In this document: positions 40,985 to 49,494 of the stretch, one piece after another
How the letters are laid out: every line of letters starts with the position of its first letter
Numbering within the stretch: position 1 is the first letter of the stretch
DNA from: a virus
Virus record (IMG/VR): IMGVR_UViG_3300012351_000007
Span: 1 to 64,000 of that record
DNA: 64,000 nt
Direction: 5' to 3' (one strand)
Translations under genes and position numbers: made by a program
Notes under the pieces: model-generated
Seen by the model: the letters and a program-made list of their open reading frames with translations, nothing else
What the model was told of the DNA's origin: nothing
Databases searched by the model: none

Positions 40985-41797
40985 CTAGGCGGCTAGATCG
41001 GGGGTCAGAAGAGCAGGGCCTGATGAGTCAGCGCAGGGCGAGCGCCCTTGCTGCTGTTGCAGTGCCTGCACGCTGGGACGATCGGCCTTCCGGCGCAGAT
41101 AGTCGACAGCGGCGAGTAGCCGCTCAGGACTGTCCGCGAACATCCCGATCCCAACATTGCATTGAGGACATAGGAGTCCTCGGACCTGTCCACCAGCATG
41201 GCAGTGGTCGACTACAAGGTAGGCTTCGGTGCTTCCGCAGGCTTCGCAGCCGTTTGCCTCGTCGAGCATCTTCCTGAACTCCGGCACAGAAAGGCCGTAC
41301 GTCCAGGCGCGGCGGGCGATGCCCTTGCACCTCATCGAGCAGTACATGGACCCCAGCGTGAACTCTTCACCTAAAGGGGCATCGCACATTACGCACGAGA
41401 GGATGCGGCCAGGGACGCCCATCCGAGATCTGCGACGACAGAGGCCGTCGCAGAAGATCTGCTTCCGACGCACGGCCACGCCGCAATGATGGCAGGAGCC
41501 GCTGGGTTTCCGAACCATCGTTACCGTTGGGCTTCCGTGCCTGTAGTTGCGCATGTAATGGCGTTCGCACCACGGACCCTTGGTCGAACGCTTGAACCTG
41601 TCACATCCGGCTATCTCGCACTGCCCAGCGGCTAGGAGCCGATCTCTGCGCCGCTCAGTTATTTCGGCCCGCTTGCACTGCACGGAACAGTGGACCGGCG
41701 GCCTGCCCTGCGTCTTCCGCGCGAACTCACTACCGCAGCGGCGGCAAGTCCCTCGCCTCGGTGCGGTAGGCGTAAGCTTCCGCATGTTCGACTCCAA
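40985..41797 (-). CDS. Endonuclease VII-type HNH nuclease with zinc knuckles
   Basis: A 270-residue protein. Several CxxC motifs precede a C-terminal nuclease domain (about 175-235) with VVDHCHAGGQVRGLLCPQCN and a following helix, the recombination endonuclease VII signature. This family cuts branched DNA (Holliday or replication junctions) or acts as a homing nuclease. It interrupts the usual portal-MuF-protease order and is followed by its own hairpin. Base use in the gene is less GC-rich than its neighbours. Both facts suggest a mobile homing insertion, though a packaging role cannot be excluded. Confidence 0.85.
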   Translation of the reverse strand: MESNMRKLTPTAPRRGTCRRCGSEFARKTQGRPPVHCSVQCKRAEITERRRDRLLAAGQCEIAGCDRFKRSTKGPWCERHYMRNYRHGSPTVTMVRKPSGSCHHCGVAVRRKQIFCDGLCRRRSRMGVPGRILSCVMCDAPLGEEFTLGSMYCSMRCKGIARRAWTYGLSVPEFRKMLDEANGCEACGSTEAYLVVDHCHAGGQVRGLLCPQCNVGIGMFADSPERLLAAVDYLRRKADRPSVQALQQQQGRSPCADSSGPALLTPDLAA

Positions 41798-41916
41798 CTA
41801 GTCGGACCACAGCCCGGGAGCGTCACCAGCGCTCGCCGGGCCCTTACGTGCCCATTATGCCGTACACATGTGCCATCCGACGGCCAACACCCTTGCGGCC
41901 CAACGACTTCTCTCGG

Positions 41917-43005
41917 TCAGGCGGCGAGACGGGAGCGCTGGTTGGCGAGGCGTTGCAGGTCCCGCAGCGGCGTCGGCACGTAGGACGGTCGCCATGCGCT
42001 GGACTCGCGGCGGGTGGCCAGGTCGTCCCACGTGATCCGGCCAGCGCGGAGAAGATCCAATCTGGCCGCGCCGAGGATGCCTACCTGGACCTCTTCGGAC
42101 TGGGCGTCGAACCAGGCACGTGCGTCGGGGAACTGGTCGGGTGGTTCGTCGTCGCCGAGGCCCAGTTCGCGCCACGACTTGAGGGTGGGCACCCGCTGAC
42201 AGCGGCCCTGCTGGTGGTCGATCGGACCGGCCTCGGACAGGGCGTGCTGCGATCCATCCATCGACAGGCATGAGGCACAGACCCGGCTGTCGATCTTTGC
42301 CGACCAGCGCCACCCGGCGAGCACGTCGGCGTTGGCCATGTCCACGTACTGCCCCGCGACACGGTGCGAGTCGAGGATCTCGGTACGCGAGATGATCAAC
42401 GCCCGGGTGAGACCGCCACCCTCGAAGGCGCCCTGTACCCGGTCCACCATCGCCTTCGCCACGGTCTCCGGGTCGTCGCCCAACGCCACCCCGCGGACCA
42501 GTTCCCGGCGCATCGCCTCACCGGCCTGCGCCGACAGGGGGCGGGCGGCCGATTCGATCTGCTGCCCGCAGCGAGCGACCATCACATCCACGGCGCGCGG
42601 CGGGATCTTGCCGGCGACCCGGGCCGCTGCATCGGCGCGCTGCGCGGCGGGTAGTTGGGAGGCGATCAGCCGGGCCTCGCCCTGTACCGTCGCCTCAACA
42701 GCCCTCGCTGCGGCGTCCTTCACCGATGTAGCGGTGCGCAACCCCAACCGGTCCAGCGCATCCGATGCGGCGGCGAGAACCGTCTGCACGCCGGGGATGC
42801 GGGCCAGTTCCCACCGGCCCGGCCAGCGTCCCGCACGTACCGCCGTCACGGCGACCGAAGTTGCGGCAGCGAGCATCGGCGGGGTTAGCAGCGCCCAGGC
42901 GGCCACCCATGCGGCGGTCAGGTCCCGGGTGGTGCCGTCGGCTTCGGTGCCCACGTCGTTGCGTAGTTGCGCCGAGTCCTGAAGCGTGGCGGCGGTGACC
43001 GGCAC
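41917..43005 (-). CDS. MuF-like head morphogenesis protein
   Basis: A 362-residue protein. The conserved region (about 220-275) reads ISRTEILDSHRVAGQYVDMA and WRWSAKIDSRVCASCLSMDG, the Mu gpF/SPP1 gp7 signature. The N-terminal part is Ala-rich and helical. These minor head proteins bind the portal and enter the procapsid. The gene begins one base after the portal gene's stop, so the two are probably coupled. Confidence 0.88.
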   Translation of the reverse strand: MPVTAATLQDSAQLRNDVGTEADGTTRDLTAAWVAAWALLTPPMLAAATSVAVTAVRAGRWPGRWELARIPGVQTVLAAASDALDRLGLRTATSVKDAAARAVEATVQGEARLIASQLPAAQRADAAARVAGKIPPRAVDVMVARCGQQIESAARPLSAQAGEAMRRELVRGVALGDDPETVAKAMVDRVQGAFEGGGLTRALIISRTEILDSHRVAGQYVDMANADVLAGWRWSAKIDSRVCASCLSMDGSQHALSEAGPIDHQQGRCQRVPTLKSWRELGLGDDEPPDQFPDARAWFDAQSEEVQVGILGAARLDLLRAGRITWDDLATRRESSAWRPSYVPTPLRDLQRLANQRSRLAA

Positions 43006-44685
43006 CTACGTGCTCGCTGGCTGGGTCACGGCGCCGTCCGGGTTCCCGTCGGCGGTGGTTCCGTCCCCCGGTGGGGTGTCGGCCCCCGACATTGGCCCTG
43101 TTCCGGCCGTAGCGGGGTCCTGCCCGGTGCGGGCCAGCCCTGCGGCCGTCTGCCCGAGACTGGTAGGCGCGGACGGCCAGATGAAGTTCCCGTCCTCGTC
43201 GACCTGCGCGGCCACCAGCTCATCGGTTCTGGCCACCCCCATCGCCGTCAAAAGCAGCCGCAGGATCTCCTCGGGCCGGACGGTGCCGGTCGAGTCGGCC
43301 TGCACGATCGCCTGCACCAGCGACAGCGGATCCACCGTCGCCAACTCCGGCCAGGTGATGTCGATCGTGTCGGGGGTGTCCCCGTCCAGGATCACCGTTT
43401 CCCGGTCGTTCTCATCCCGCGTGATCCTGCCCTTGAGGGCGCCCTTCGGCGCGCGCACCGACTCGGCGATCACATGGTCGAGGATCGAGCGCAGGAACTC
43501 CGACCACAGGGTTTGGCGTTGCGCCATCTCCAGTTCGGTCGGCTGGTCCAGGGTTTCCGCGGTTGCCCGCGCGCCGGTCTGGCCGGGGTCGGCCAGCAGC
43601 ATCGTCACCGGCACACCCAACGCCGCAGCGACCATCATTGCCAGGGGCCGGCCGGATTCGGCGTCGATGGTGGCACCGGACTTGGGGATGGCCTCCAGTG
43701 ACGCATCGGCCGGCATGATCGCCGTCGCCCCCGACGACAGCGGCAGCCCGGTCGCCGGGTCGATCGACGGCGCAGCGGCTATCTTCGCCCTGGCCTGACC
43801 TGCGGCCTGACCCTTCGCGGTCAACCTCCACGCAAACCGCGACAGCGACTTGACCAGCCTCGCCCAGTCCTCCAGGAACTCCTTGTACGCCTTCGCCCAG
43901 TCGATCGCGGCATACACGTCCGGTACCCCACGGCGCCAGCCCAGCGGCACGTTGACGGCGAGGTGCACGATCGGGGAGTCCCACGCGATGGGGATCCCGC
44001 CGAACGCCGCCGGCCGCTGCGTGGGCCGGTAGCCGACCGCGGGGTAGAACCGTTCCCGCAGCGTCGGGTTCACGGTCCCCGTCTGGTTGTCGAGGGCCAT
44101 CTCGTTCCAGCGGCGGTGGTAGTACCACGGTTCGGTGGCGTCGTCCGGGTTGCAGATCACGTCGGCGATCTCGTCGGCAACCACCGTCCGTGCCTGCACG
44201 GTGCCCGTCAGGGGCTTCGTGAACAGGACCACGAAGATTTCCCCGTCGTGGCCAAGTGCCCGCTCCAACTGCTCCCGCGCGGCCGGACCCGTCACGGCAC
44301 GCCGGTTGCCCCGGTCGTCGAGGAAGGCTTGGATGACCGCGTTGACGTCCTGCTCACCGCTGTTGCGCCCATCGGCGCGGGCGGCGAGCTCGACCCCCTG
44401 GCCATGGACATATGCGACCTTAAGGGACAACCCCCGGCGCACCAATGGGCTCTTCAGGGCGTATATCCGGCATATCGCCCGAAGTTGGCGCAGACCCTCG
44501 GGGCGGAACTCGACCTCGGCCAGCGCTGTGAGTCGCACCCAGCCTGGGTCAAAGAGCTGGCGCTCAAGGTCAACTAGACTTTCCTGGAGCAATTCCACTG
44601 TGGACCGTTCGCGGTCCAGATCCTCCCGCAGTTCCGCCTCGCGCATCTTGCGCTTCGACGGGGCAGCGAGGGCAGGGGTGGACAC
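43006..44685 (-). CDS. Portal protein
   Basis: A 559-residue protein. The N-terminal coiled segment (REAELREDLDRERSTVELLQ) is followed by the clip/stem region with VPDVYAAIDWAKAYKEFLED and SLSRFAWRLTAKGQ, typical of actinophage portals. Further on, GVPVTMLLADPGQTG and SEFLRSILDHVI occur. The dodecameric portal is the DNA gate of the capsid and binds the terminase. Encoded between terminase and MuF-like genes, as expected. Confidence 0.88.
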   Translation of the reverse strand: MSTPALAAPSKRKMREAELREDLDRERSTVELLQESLVDLERQLFDPGWVRLTALAEVEFRPEGLRQLRAICRIYALKSPLVRRGLSLKVAYVHGQGVELAARADGRNSGEQDVNAVIQAFLDDRGNRRAVTGPAAREQLERALGHDGEIFVVLFTKPLTGTVQARTVVADEIADVICNPDDATEPWYYHRRWNEMALDNQTGTVNPTLRERFYPAVGYRPTQRPAAFGGIPIAWDSPIVHLAVNVPLGWRRGVPDVYAAIDWAKAYKEFLEDWARLVKSLSRFAWRLTAKGQAAGQARAKIAAAPSIDPATGLPLSSGATAIMPADASLEAIPKSGATIDAESGRPLAMMVAAALGVPVTMLLADPGQTGARATAETLDQPTELEMAQRQTLWSEFLRSILDHVIAESVRAPKGALKGRITRDENDRETVILDGDTPDTIDITWPELATVDPLSLVQAIVQADSTGTVRPEEILRLLLTAMGVARTDELVAAQVDEDGNFIWPSAPTSLGQTAAGLARTGQDPATAGTGPMSGADTPPGDGTTADGNPDGAVTQPAST

Positions 44686-44700
44686 TCGGCACCCCCAGCG

Positions 44701-44880
44701 TCAGTCGAACAGGTCCGGATCGCAGCGGGTACAGCCACCGAAGGCGCCGAGGGGCTGCGGGCCGCTGTCCATCAGGGCGTACACGTCAACGACGAGGCGG
44801 GCCGACGTGAGGCAGCGGTCGCACCACTCCCGACGCGGCTCACCCGTAGCCGTGTGGATGTAGACCACCTGCTCGGCCAC
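44701..44880 (-). CDS. Small two-CxxC zinc-ribbon protein
   Basis: A 59-residue protein from GTG 44880 (GTG 44886 possible). WCDRCLTSARLV near 19 and GGCTRCDPDLFD at the end give two CxxC pairs, a standard zinc-ribbon pair. It lies between the split gene and the portal gene. The function is unknown. Confidence 0.55.
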   Translation of the reverse strand: MAEQVVYIHTATGEPRREWCDRCLTSARLVVDVYALMDSGPQPLGAFGGCTRCDPDLFD

Positions 44881-44896
44881 GCCCACCCCTTGCCGC

Positions 44897-45554
44897 TCAG
44901 ACCCGCTCCGGCCAGTGCCACGTGCCGCCGTGGAGTTTGGCCTCGCGCCATCCGCAGGAGCATTGACTTCCTCCACCGCCGTGAACGGCGGGGATTCCCT
45001 CCGTGCTGCGCGTGGAACGCACAACGCCCGGGTGGGTTCCTGGTTCATCGCAGTCCGCCCGGGCAAGCCCAGGTCTTACGTCTACTCCGCAGGCGTTTTC
45101 CGTCTCCGCAAGCCCTGCGGCGACGTTTGGTGCGTCGGGCTCCAGCTTGGTTATCGCTGGAGCCCGGCCGGACGGTACCACAGTCAAGGGCACTGCTCGG
45201 GCCTTGGCGGCCCTCCCAGCGCGGGCCTTCACCCCCGCCCTCAAGGGCGGAGCACTGGCCCGCATCCCGGTAGCGCATGGGGTTGCCGTGGATCTCCGGG
45301 TTCAGGCAGTCGGGTGATTCGGGCTCCTCTGCACCCTCGTCGTACCGGCAGCCACCGGCCGCGAGCGAATGCAGGAAGATGCCCGTCGGGTTCAGTACCG
45401 CCAGGACAACGCGCTCGCCGCCGAGACTGCGCGGCACGCCAAGCTCGACCTCGGTCACGATGGCTGCGCGGCACTCTGACCTGAACTCGCCACCCGGGGT
45501 TCCGAACGAGACATAGTGCACGACGCGGCCGACCGACGGCTGCTGGTCAACCAC
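44897..45554 (-). pseudogene. Duplicated phage gene split by a TnpB-element remnant
   Basis: The first part, from GTG 45554, encodes VDQQPSVGRVVHYVSFGTPG and IFLHSLAAGGCRYDEG. The last part ends REAKLHGGTWHWPERV at 44897. These match the intact 100-residue protein at 18059-18361 in both halves. Between them lies about 286 bp of TnpB-related sequence that shifts the frame. The native gene was somewhat longer than its paralogue, with PESPDCLNPEIHGNPMRYRD in the middle. The final 33 bp of both genes are identical. Confidence 0.8.
44963..45248 (-). mobile_element. Decayed TnpB (IS605-type) element with a conserved right end
   Basis: Read on the minus strand, a GC hairpin (CGCCCTTGAGGGCG) opens the left end. 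A C-terminal TnpB remnant follows (NVAAGLAETENACGVDVRPG, compare NIVAAGLAVVREKDPGYACG in the intact copy). Then come GACGTAAGACCTG, CCAGGAACCCA, GGAATCCCCGCCG and the end GGAGGAAGTCAA. The rest of tnpB is deleted. GGAGCA flanks it on both sides (44957-44962, 45249-45254). Confidence 0.75.
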
Positions 45555-45565
45555 AGGCGCTCCGT

Positions 45566-47058
45566 TCAGTACAGGCTGATCAGCGCCTCGTCCTCGGTGT
45601 CTTCCTCTTCGAGGACCCGGTCGTCGAGCAGCAGCGGGTTGAGTAGCAGCCGGTTCAACGCCTGCGACATGGCGTCCACCCGGTCATCGTTCGCCGAGAA
45701 GGGGAAACCTGCGCATTCCTCCACAACCTCGCCGACCCACGGGGCCAGTTCGGGGGCCGGCAAGAACACGTTGCCGGCCTGGACGAACGGCGACACGGCT
45801 GCGGCACGGGCCTTCTTCGACCCGTCCGGCTCGACCGGGATCAGCCCGGCGACGGTGCGCCGCAGGGCGTTGACGACGGCTGGGCCGTTGGCCTTGTCCT
45901 CAACGAGTTTCGCGGCAGCCTGCGGCCAGCGGGCCGAAAGCGTACGGACCTTCAGGCAGGTGGTGACGAAGTCCATCCGGTCGTGCACCTGGTCAAGCAG
46001 GTACGCCTGCACGCCACGGCGGCCCCACACCTGCCCGCACACGAAGTCTGTCCCGGCAGAGTCCTTGAAGGTCATATCCCACGAGGCGATCAGCTCATCG
46101 AAACCGACCGCGATCCGGGTACCCTCGTCGCGTTCCGTCCACTGCGGTGTGTCGTAGTAGCGCCACCACTCGCGTTGGAAGATGTTGCCGGCGACCGGGT
46201 TGGGCTTGCCCTGAAACAGGGCCGTCCACGACTCGGCGCCGACTTCCTTCTTCTTCTTCTCCCAGTCGACGACGGTACGGCCGCGGGTGGACTGCATGTA
46301 CTCGCCGGGCTGCCGGCCCAGCGGGTCCGTCTCGCCCTTCTCGGGGCGGTGGTCGGCCTGGGCCGGGATGTTGATGACCCGCCAATGGTCGGGGCCGTCT
46401 TCCTTCAGCCGCCAGCCGGTCAGGTCGTCATGCGTCCAGCGCGTCTGGATGATCACCACGGCGACACCGGGGCCGAGTCGGGGGATCGCCACATCGGTGT
46501 AGAAGTCCTCGACGGTTTCCCGCCACGCCGGGGATTCGGCCGCCTCACGGTCCTTGTACGGGTCGTCGATGATCAGCAGGTCGACGGGGCGGGACGTGAG
46601 CGAGCCACGGATCCCGACGCAGTACACGCCACCCTGACGGCTGGCGATCTCCCACTCGTTCGCCGCCGCCGAGTCGGGGTTGACCGACAGGCCGAGACGG
46701 TCGCCGTGCAGCATGATGTCGTCGCGGATGAACCGGCCCCACCGGCGGGCGACGGTGTGGGCGTAGGACACGATCGCGATGCGGGTGTCCGGGTTGCGGT
46801 GCAGCACCCACTCCGGGAAACGCCGGGAGGTGCGCTGGCTTTTCCCTCCTGAGGCGCCAGGGAGATCATTAACCGTTCGCAGCGGCCCTCGGCCACGTCA
46901 ATCAGCGCCGCATCGATCAGGCCAAGGGCTGGCGTCTGGACGGTACGCGGGTCGAGCGCCCTGGCAAGGTCACCCGGTGTCGGCCACTGCGACACCCGGG
47001 GGCCAGTCGGCTCGAATAGGCGTGCCGCAGCCTCCCACGCGGACAACGTCCCGGTCAT
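45566..47058 (-). CDS. Large terminase subunit, needs a -1 frameshift at Walker A
   Basis: The gene starts at ATG 47058 (ATGA overlap with the small subunit). The first 73 codons end in MISLAPQEGK, then the frame must slip -1 at GGGAAAA (46840-46846) to continue SQRTSRRFPEW and the long C-terminal part. The full product is 497 residues, normal for the family. The resulting APQEGKS is the Walker A motif, and LLIIDDPYKD supplies Walker B. The nuclease half has Asp in ASWDMTFKDSAGTD and NDDRVDAMSQAL. It packages DNA at the portal. Without the slip the 0 frame stops at 46573. It may be programmed frameshifting, a mutation, or a homopolymer sequencing error. Confidence 0.85.
46840..46846 (-). other. 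Slippery heptamer GGGAAAA inside the terminase Walker A codons
   Basis: The 0 frame reads GAG GGA AAA GCC. Slipping back one base yields GAG GGA AAA AGC CAG, restoring the terminase. G GGA AAA fits the canonical X XXY YYZ pattern in the correct phase. No downstream pseudoknot was identified by eye. Confidence 0.5.
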
Positions 47059-47660
47059 GCCGCCACCGCCCTCAGGTGCCGAGGGACCACCGTCGCAACC
47101 TTCGCCTGCTGCTCCGCAGACAGGCCGAGGTCGTCGAGGATGGCCCGGATCACCGAGGCGAGTAGTTGGCCCTGTTGCTCGGCCAGCCGCACCCGGCGTT
47201 CCTCCACGCCAGCCTGGATGGCCGCCTTGCACACGTCGAGCAGGTGCCGGCGTTCTTTGTAGTACAGGTCCAGCCACACGTTCGGCGCCGCAGCATGGGT
47301 CACGTCAACCCCGACGAACTCCCCGGCGCCCTTGTCGACCTCTTCCGTCTTCCCCCAGACCAGCGCATCACGTTCGATGGCCTGGACCTGCTGGCGTAGC
47401 CACGCCACATGCCCGGCGGTCCACTTCACCTCGTCGAGAAGAGCCTCCGTAGGGGACACATCGACGGGAAGGCCGTAGGTCTGTACCGCCTGCTCCGCCG
47501 CCTCGTCCTGAAGCCGCCGTTCGGCGGCAGCCAGGGCGCGAGGCGAGTTGCCGCCGTGAGACTCGCACACCTGCTGGCCGTGGCGGGGCCACTTGCCGCA
47601 CGGCTGGCCGTTGCGCTTCCTGGCCTTGCACTTCGACCTAGGTCCGATGGGTTCGCTCAT
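47055..47660 (-). CDS. Small terminase subunit
   Basis: A 201-residue protein from ATG 47660 (ATGA overlap). The N terminus has a Cys/His cluster (KCKARKRNGQPCGKWPRHGQ) of the type seen in actinophage small terminases. The middle is helical (EALLDEVKWTAGHVAWLRQQ). The C-terminal part (RAILDDLGLSAEQQAKVATV) ends the protein. It should recognise the packaging site and bring DNA to the large subunit encoded just downstream. Confidence 0.8.
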   Translation of the reverse strand: MSEPIGPRSKCKARKRNGQPCGKWPRHGQQVCESHGGNSPRALAAAERRLQDEAAEQAVQTYGLPVDVSPTEALLDEVKWTAGHVAWLRQQVQAIERDALVWGKTEEVDKGAGEFVGVDVTHAAAPNVWLDLYYKERRHLLDVCKAAIQAGVEERRVRLAEQQGQLLASVIRAILDDLGLSAEQQAKVATVVPRHLRAVAA

Positions 47661-47890
47661 GCCGCTGGGTCCGATGGGTTGACGGAACGGGGAGCGCCGT
47701 CCCGGGCCTCGACGTGCGTCACGTAGGCGTCCCGCCACCTGCGGGCGGCGTCCTGCCACTCGGGGGTCTGCGACTCCCAGCCGCCGTCAACGGAGGTGAT
47801 CAGCCCACAGGCGGTGTCCAGCAGCCACTCGGCGGCAGCGTAGGAAACGGTCACATCCGGGCCGGGTGGCCGTCCCCTGCGACGCGACAT
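47657..47890 (-). CDS. Small protein upstream of the terminase
   Basis: A 77-residue protein from ATG 47890. The basic N terminus (MSRRRGRPPGPDVTV) is followed by a helix with YAAAEWLLDTACGLITSVDG and a C-terminal WQDAARRWRDAYVTHV. It is coupled to the small terminase by ATGA. It may be a packaging accessory or an HNH-replacing protein. No family is recognised. Confidence 0.55.
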   Translation of the reverse strand: MSRRRGRPPGPDVTVSYAAAEWLLDTACGLITSVDGGWESQTPEWQDAARRWRDAYVTHVEARDGAPRSVNPSDPAA

Positions 47891-47897
47891 GGCCCGT

Positions 47898-48023
47898 TCA
47901 GGCCCGGACGGTGATGGCGTAGCCGATGACGGTCGGGTCGTCGTCGGAGCGGGTGATCCGGCCGACATCGACGAACGCCTCGAAGTGCTCGTGGGGGCAG
48001 GCGCGGTCAAGGTCGGCGGTCAC
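47898..48023 (-). CDS. 41-residue protein
   Basis: From GTG 48023, which overlaps the nuclease stop (GTGA). The sequence includes CPHEHFEAFVDVGRITRSDD, a His/Cys-containing strand pattern often seen in actinophage micro-genes. It is coupled on the upstream side. The function is unknown. Confidence 0.45.
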   Translation of the reverse strand: MTADLDRACPHEHFEAFVDVGRITRSDDDPTVIGYAITVRA

Positions 48024-48433
48024 AGCGCGGTCCCTTCCGGTCGTGGCCACGGCGGTACCGGCTTCGGCCCGCTCCCGCTCCACGGTGCCAGCCACTGCTC
48101 GGCGATCAGCCGCGCCACCAGGTCGGTCCCGTCGGGCAGGGTGATCCGGGCGTCGCGGCGCGGGTCGTACTTGTCGGCGTGCAGCACCGTCACCGTCACC
48201 GCAGTCCCGGCAGGGAGTAGGGCTGCGAGGTTGTCGCGGGCCTCCGGACCACCCGGCTGGGCGAGCTCGCGGGCGTTGCAGCCGGCCAGCCGGATCGGTA
48301 CGTCATGCGCCCACAGCGCCACGCCGAGCAGCGGCTTCGTTGCCAGGTCGAGGGAGACGGCCAGGGAGTCGCCGTCGTGGACGTGGGAGACGACGGCGGA
48401 GGTTGGGGCAGACAGGAGGGCGTCGAGCACCAC
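48020..48433 (-). CDS. Thermonuclease-like (SNase-fold) protein
   Basis: A 137-residue protein from GTG 48433 (a second GTG follows directly). The staphylococcal-nuclease fold is visible: VHDGDSLAVSLDL, VPIRLAGCNARELAQPGGPE, then ARDNLAALLPAGTAV and DKYDPRRDARITLPDGTDLV. The Asp and Arg positions of the calcium-dependent active site (DGD, RL, ARE, DPR) are largely kept. The protein lacks a signal peptide, so it acts inside the cell, possibly on host DNA or in phage DNA processing. It diverges from a repressor-type gene. Confidence 0.85.
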   Translation of the reverse strand: MVLDALLSAPTSAVVSHVHDGDSLAVSLDLATKPLLGVALWAHDVPIRLAGCNARELAQPGGPEARDNLAALLPAGTAVTVTVLHADKYDPRRDARITLPDGTDLVARLIAEQWLAPWSGSGPKPVPPWPRPEGTAL

Positions 48434-48471
48434 GCACCCCCGGCTTTCACCCGTCTCGGGTATGGCATTCA

Positions 48472-48504
48472 GCCGGTATCCGGCCGGATAATAGCCGGTA
48501 TCCG
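48472..48504. promoter_or_regulatory. Operator region between the nuclease and the RHH gene
   Basis: GCCGGTATCCG occurs at 48472-48482 and again at 48494-48504, 22 bp apart, about two helical turns. Between them TATCCGGCCGGATA (48477-48490) is a perfect 14-bp palindrome. This repeat plan suits ribbon-helix-helix dimers bound side by side. The RHH gene starts 24 bp to the right. Confidence 0.6.
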
Positions 48505-48527
48505 CACCCTTGGAAGGGACGCCCCTC

Positions 48528-48734
48528 ATGCCCGTCAAGCTCACCGTCAGCCTGTCCGAGCAGGTCGTCGACGCCCTGAAGGAACTCGCCGACGAGCAGG
48601 GGACCTCGGTCACCGAACAGTTGCGGCGGGCCGTGGCGCTGCAGAAGTGGGTCAGCGACACCCGCAGCCAGGGTGGGCGGGTGCTGGTCGAGGATCCGAC
48701 CGGGGGCACCCGGGAGTTGGTGTTCCTCGGCTAG
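48528..48734 (+). CDS. Ribbon-helix-helix DNA-binding protein (likely repressor)
   Basis: A 68-residue protein from ATG 48528, with GGAAGGGA upstream. KLTVSLSEQVVDALKELADE followed by GTSVTEQLRRAVALQKWV fits the RHH/CopG fold: an N-terminal strand and two helices. The C-terminal part is a short strand-rich tail. It is one of very few rightward genes in the phage module and diverges from the nuclease gene over repeated operator-like sites. It is therefore a good candidate for an autoregulated switch protein. Its stop shares CTAG with the opposing protease gene. Confidence 0.75.
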   Translation: MPVKLTVSLSEQVVDALKELADEQGTSVTEQLRRAVALQKWVSDTRSQGGRVLVEDPTGGTRELVFLG

Positions 48735-49459
48735 ACCTTCGGGACCGTCACGTCGGCCTGCTGGGCGCGTAGCGTCTCCCAGTCTGACAGGCGCAGCCGG
48801 AATGATCCACTCACGCCCCACCGGTCCGACCACGAGTTATCCGCAGTCAGGTAGCCCTCCTGGCCGCCGACCCCCGGCTCGTAGCCGCGCACCAGGTACT
48901 CATGCCCACCTCGGATGTCCCCGTCGGGGTGGACGTAGCCGTCCCGGTCGGGATGGTCCATCGATGATGTCCACACGCTGCCGACCAGAACCGGCGACGC
49001 TTGTAGGGCGTGCAGCAGCCCCCAGGTCGTGAACGCCCACCCGTAGGAGGAGATGAGCCCGGTCCGCTTCGCCGCCTTCGCGACCGCGACGCCCGTGCTG
49101 CCGGAATCGACGGACGCCGGATCGCCGGGAAGGTAGTAGCCGGGGATCCGGTCGTACCTCGTGGCCAACTCGTACAGCTTGACCGCCATCGCCTCGTCGT
49201 AGCGGGGCGCGTCGGTGGTGCTCTGGCAGTGCGGGGCGCAGCCAAGCCAGCCCGCCATGGCATTCCCGGTGCAGCTGCCGACCGACCCCTGGTCCAGAAT
49301 CGGCGAGTAGCGGGGCCAGAGGATCGGGCCGGGGACGTAGGCAGGTACGGCCGCCTCGACCGCGAACGCGCGGGAACGGGGGTCGTGTTCGACGTGCCGC
49401 CCCAAGCGACCGGCGCCGGGAAGTTCGTCGGCGTAGATCACCGTTGTGATCGCCACCAC
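48731..49459 (-). CDS. Papain-like (C1-type) cysteine peptidase
   Basis: A 242-residue protein. The catalytic Cys lies in ILDQGSVGSCTGNAMAG (near residue 63), His in GGHEYLVRGYE (near 186) and Asn in LTADNSWSDRWG (near 207). This is the full Cys-His-Asn set of family C1. No signal peptide was seen. Such peptidases occur in some actinophages, but the target is unknown; options are virion maturation, host protein processing or counter-defence. It converges on the RHH gene. Confidence 0.8.
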   Translation of the reverse strand: MVAITTVIYADELPGAGRLGRHVEHDPRSRAFAVEAAVPAYVPGPILWPRYSPILDQGSVGSCTGNAMAGWLGCAPHCQSTTDAPRYDEAMAVKLYELATRYDRIPGYYLPGDPASVDSGSTGVAVAKAAKRTGLISSYGWAFTTWGLLHALQASPVLVGSVWTSSMDHPDRDGYVHPDGDIRGGHEYLVRGYEPGVGGQEGYLTADNSWSDRWGVSGSFRLRLSDWETLRAQQADVTVPKV

Positions 49460-49494
49460 GGAGCCCCCCGATCAGCGGTTCAAGCGAAGGCGGG

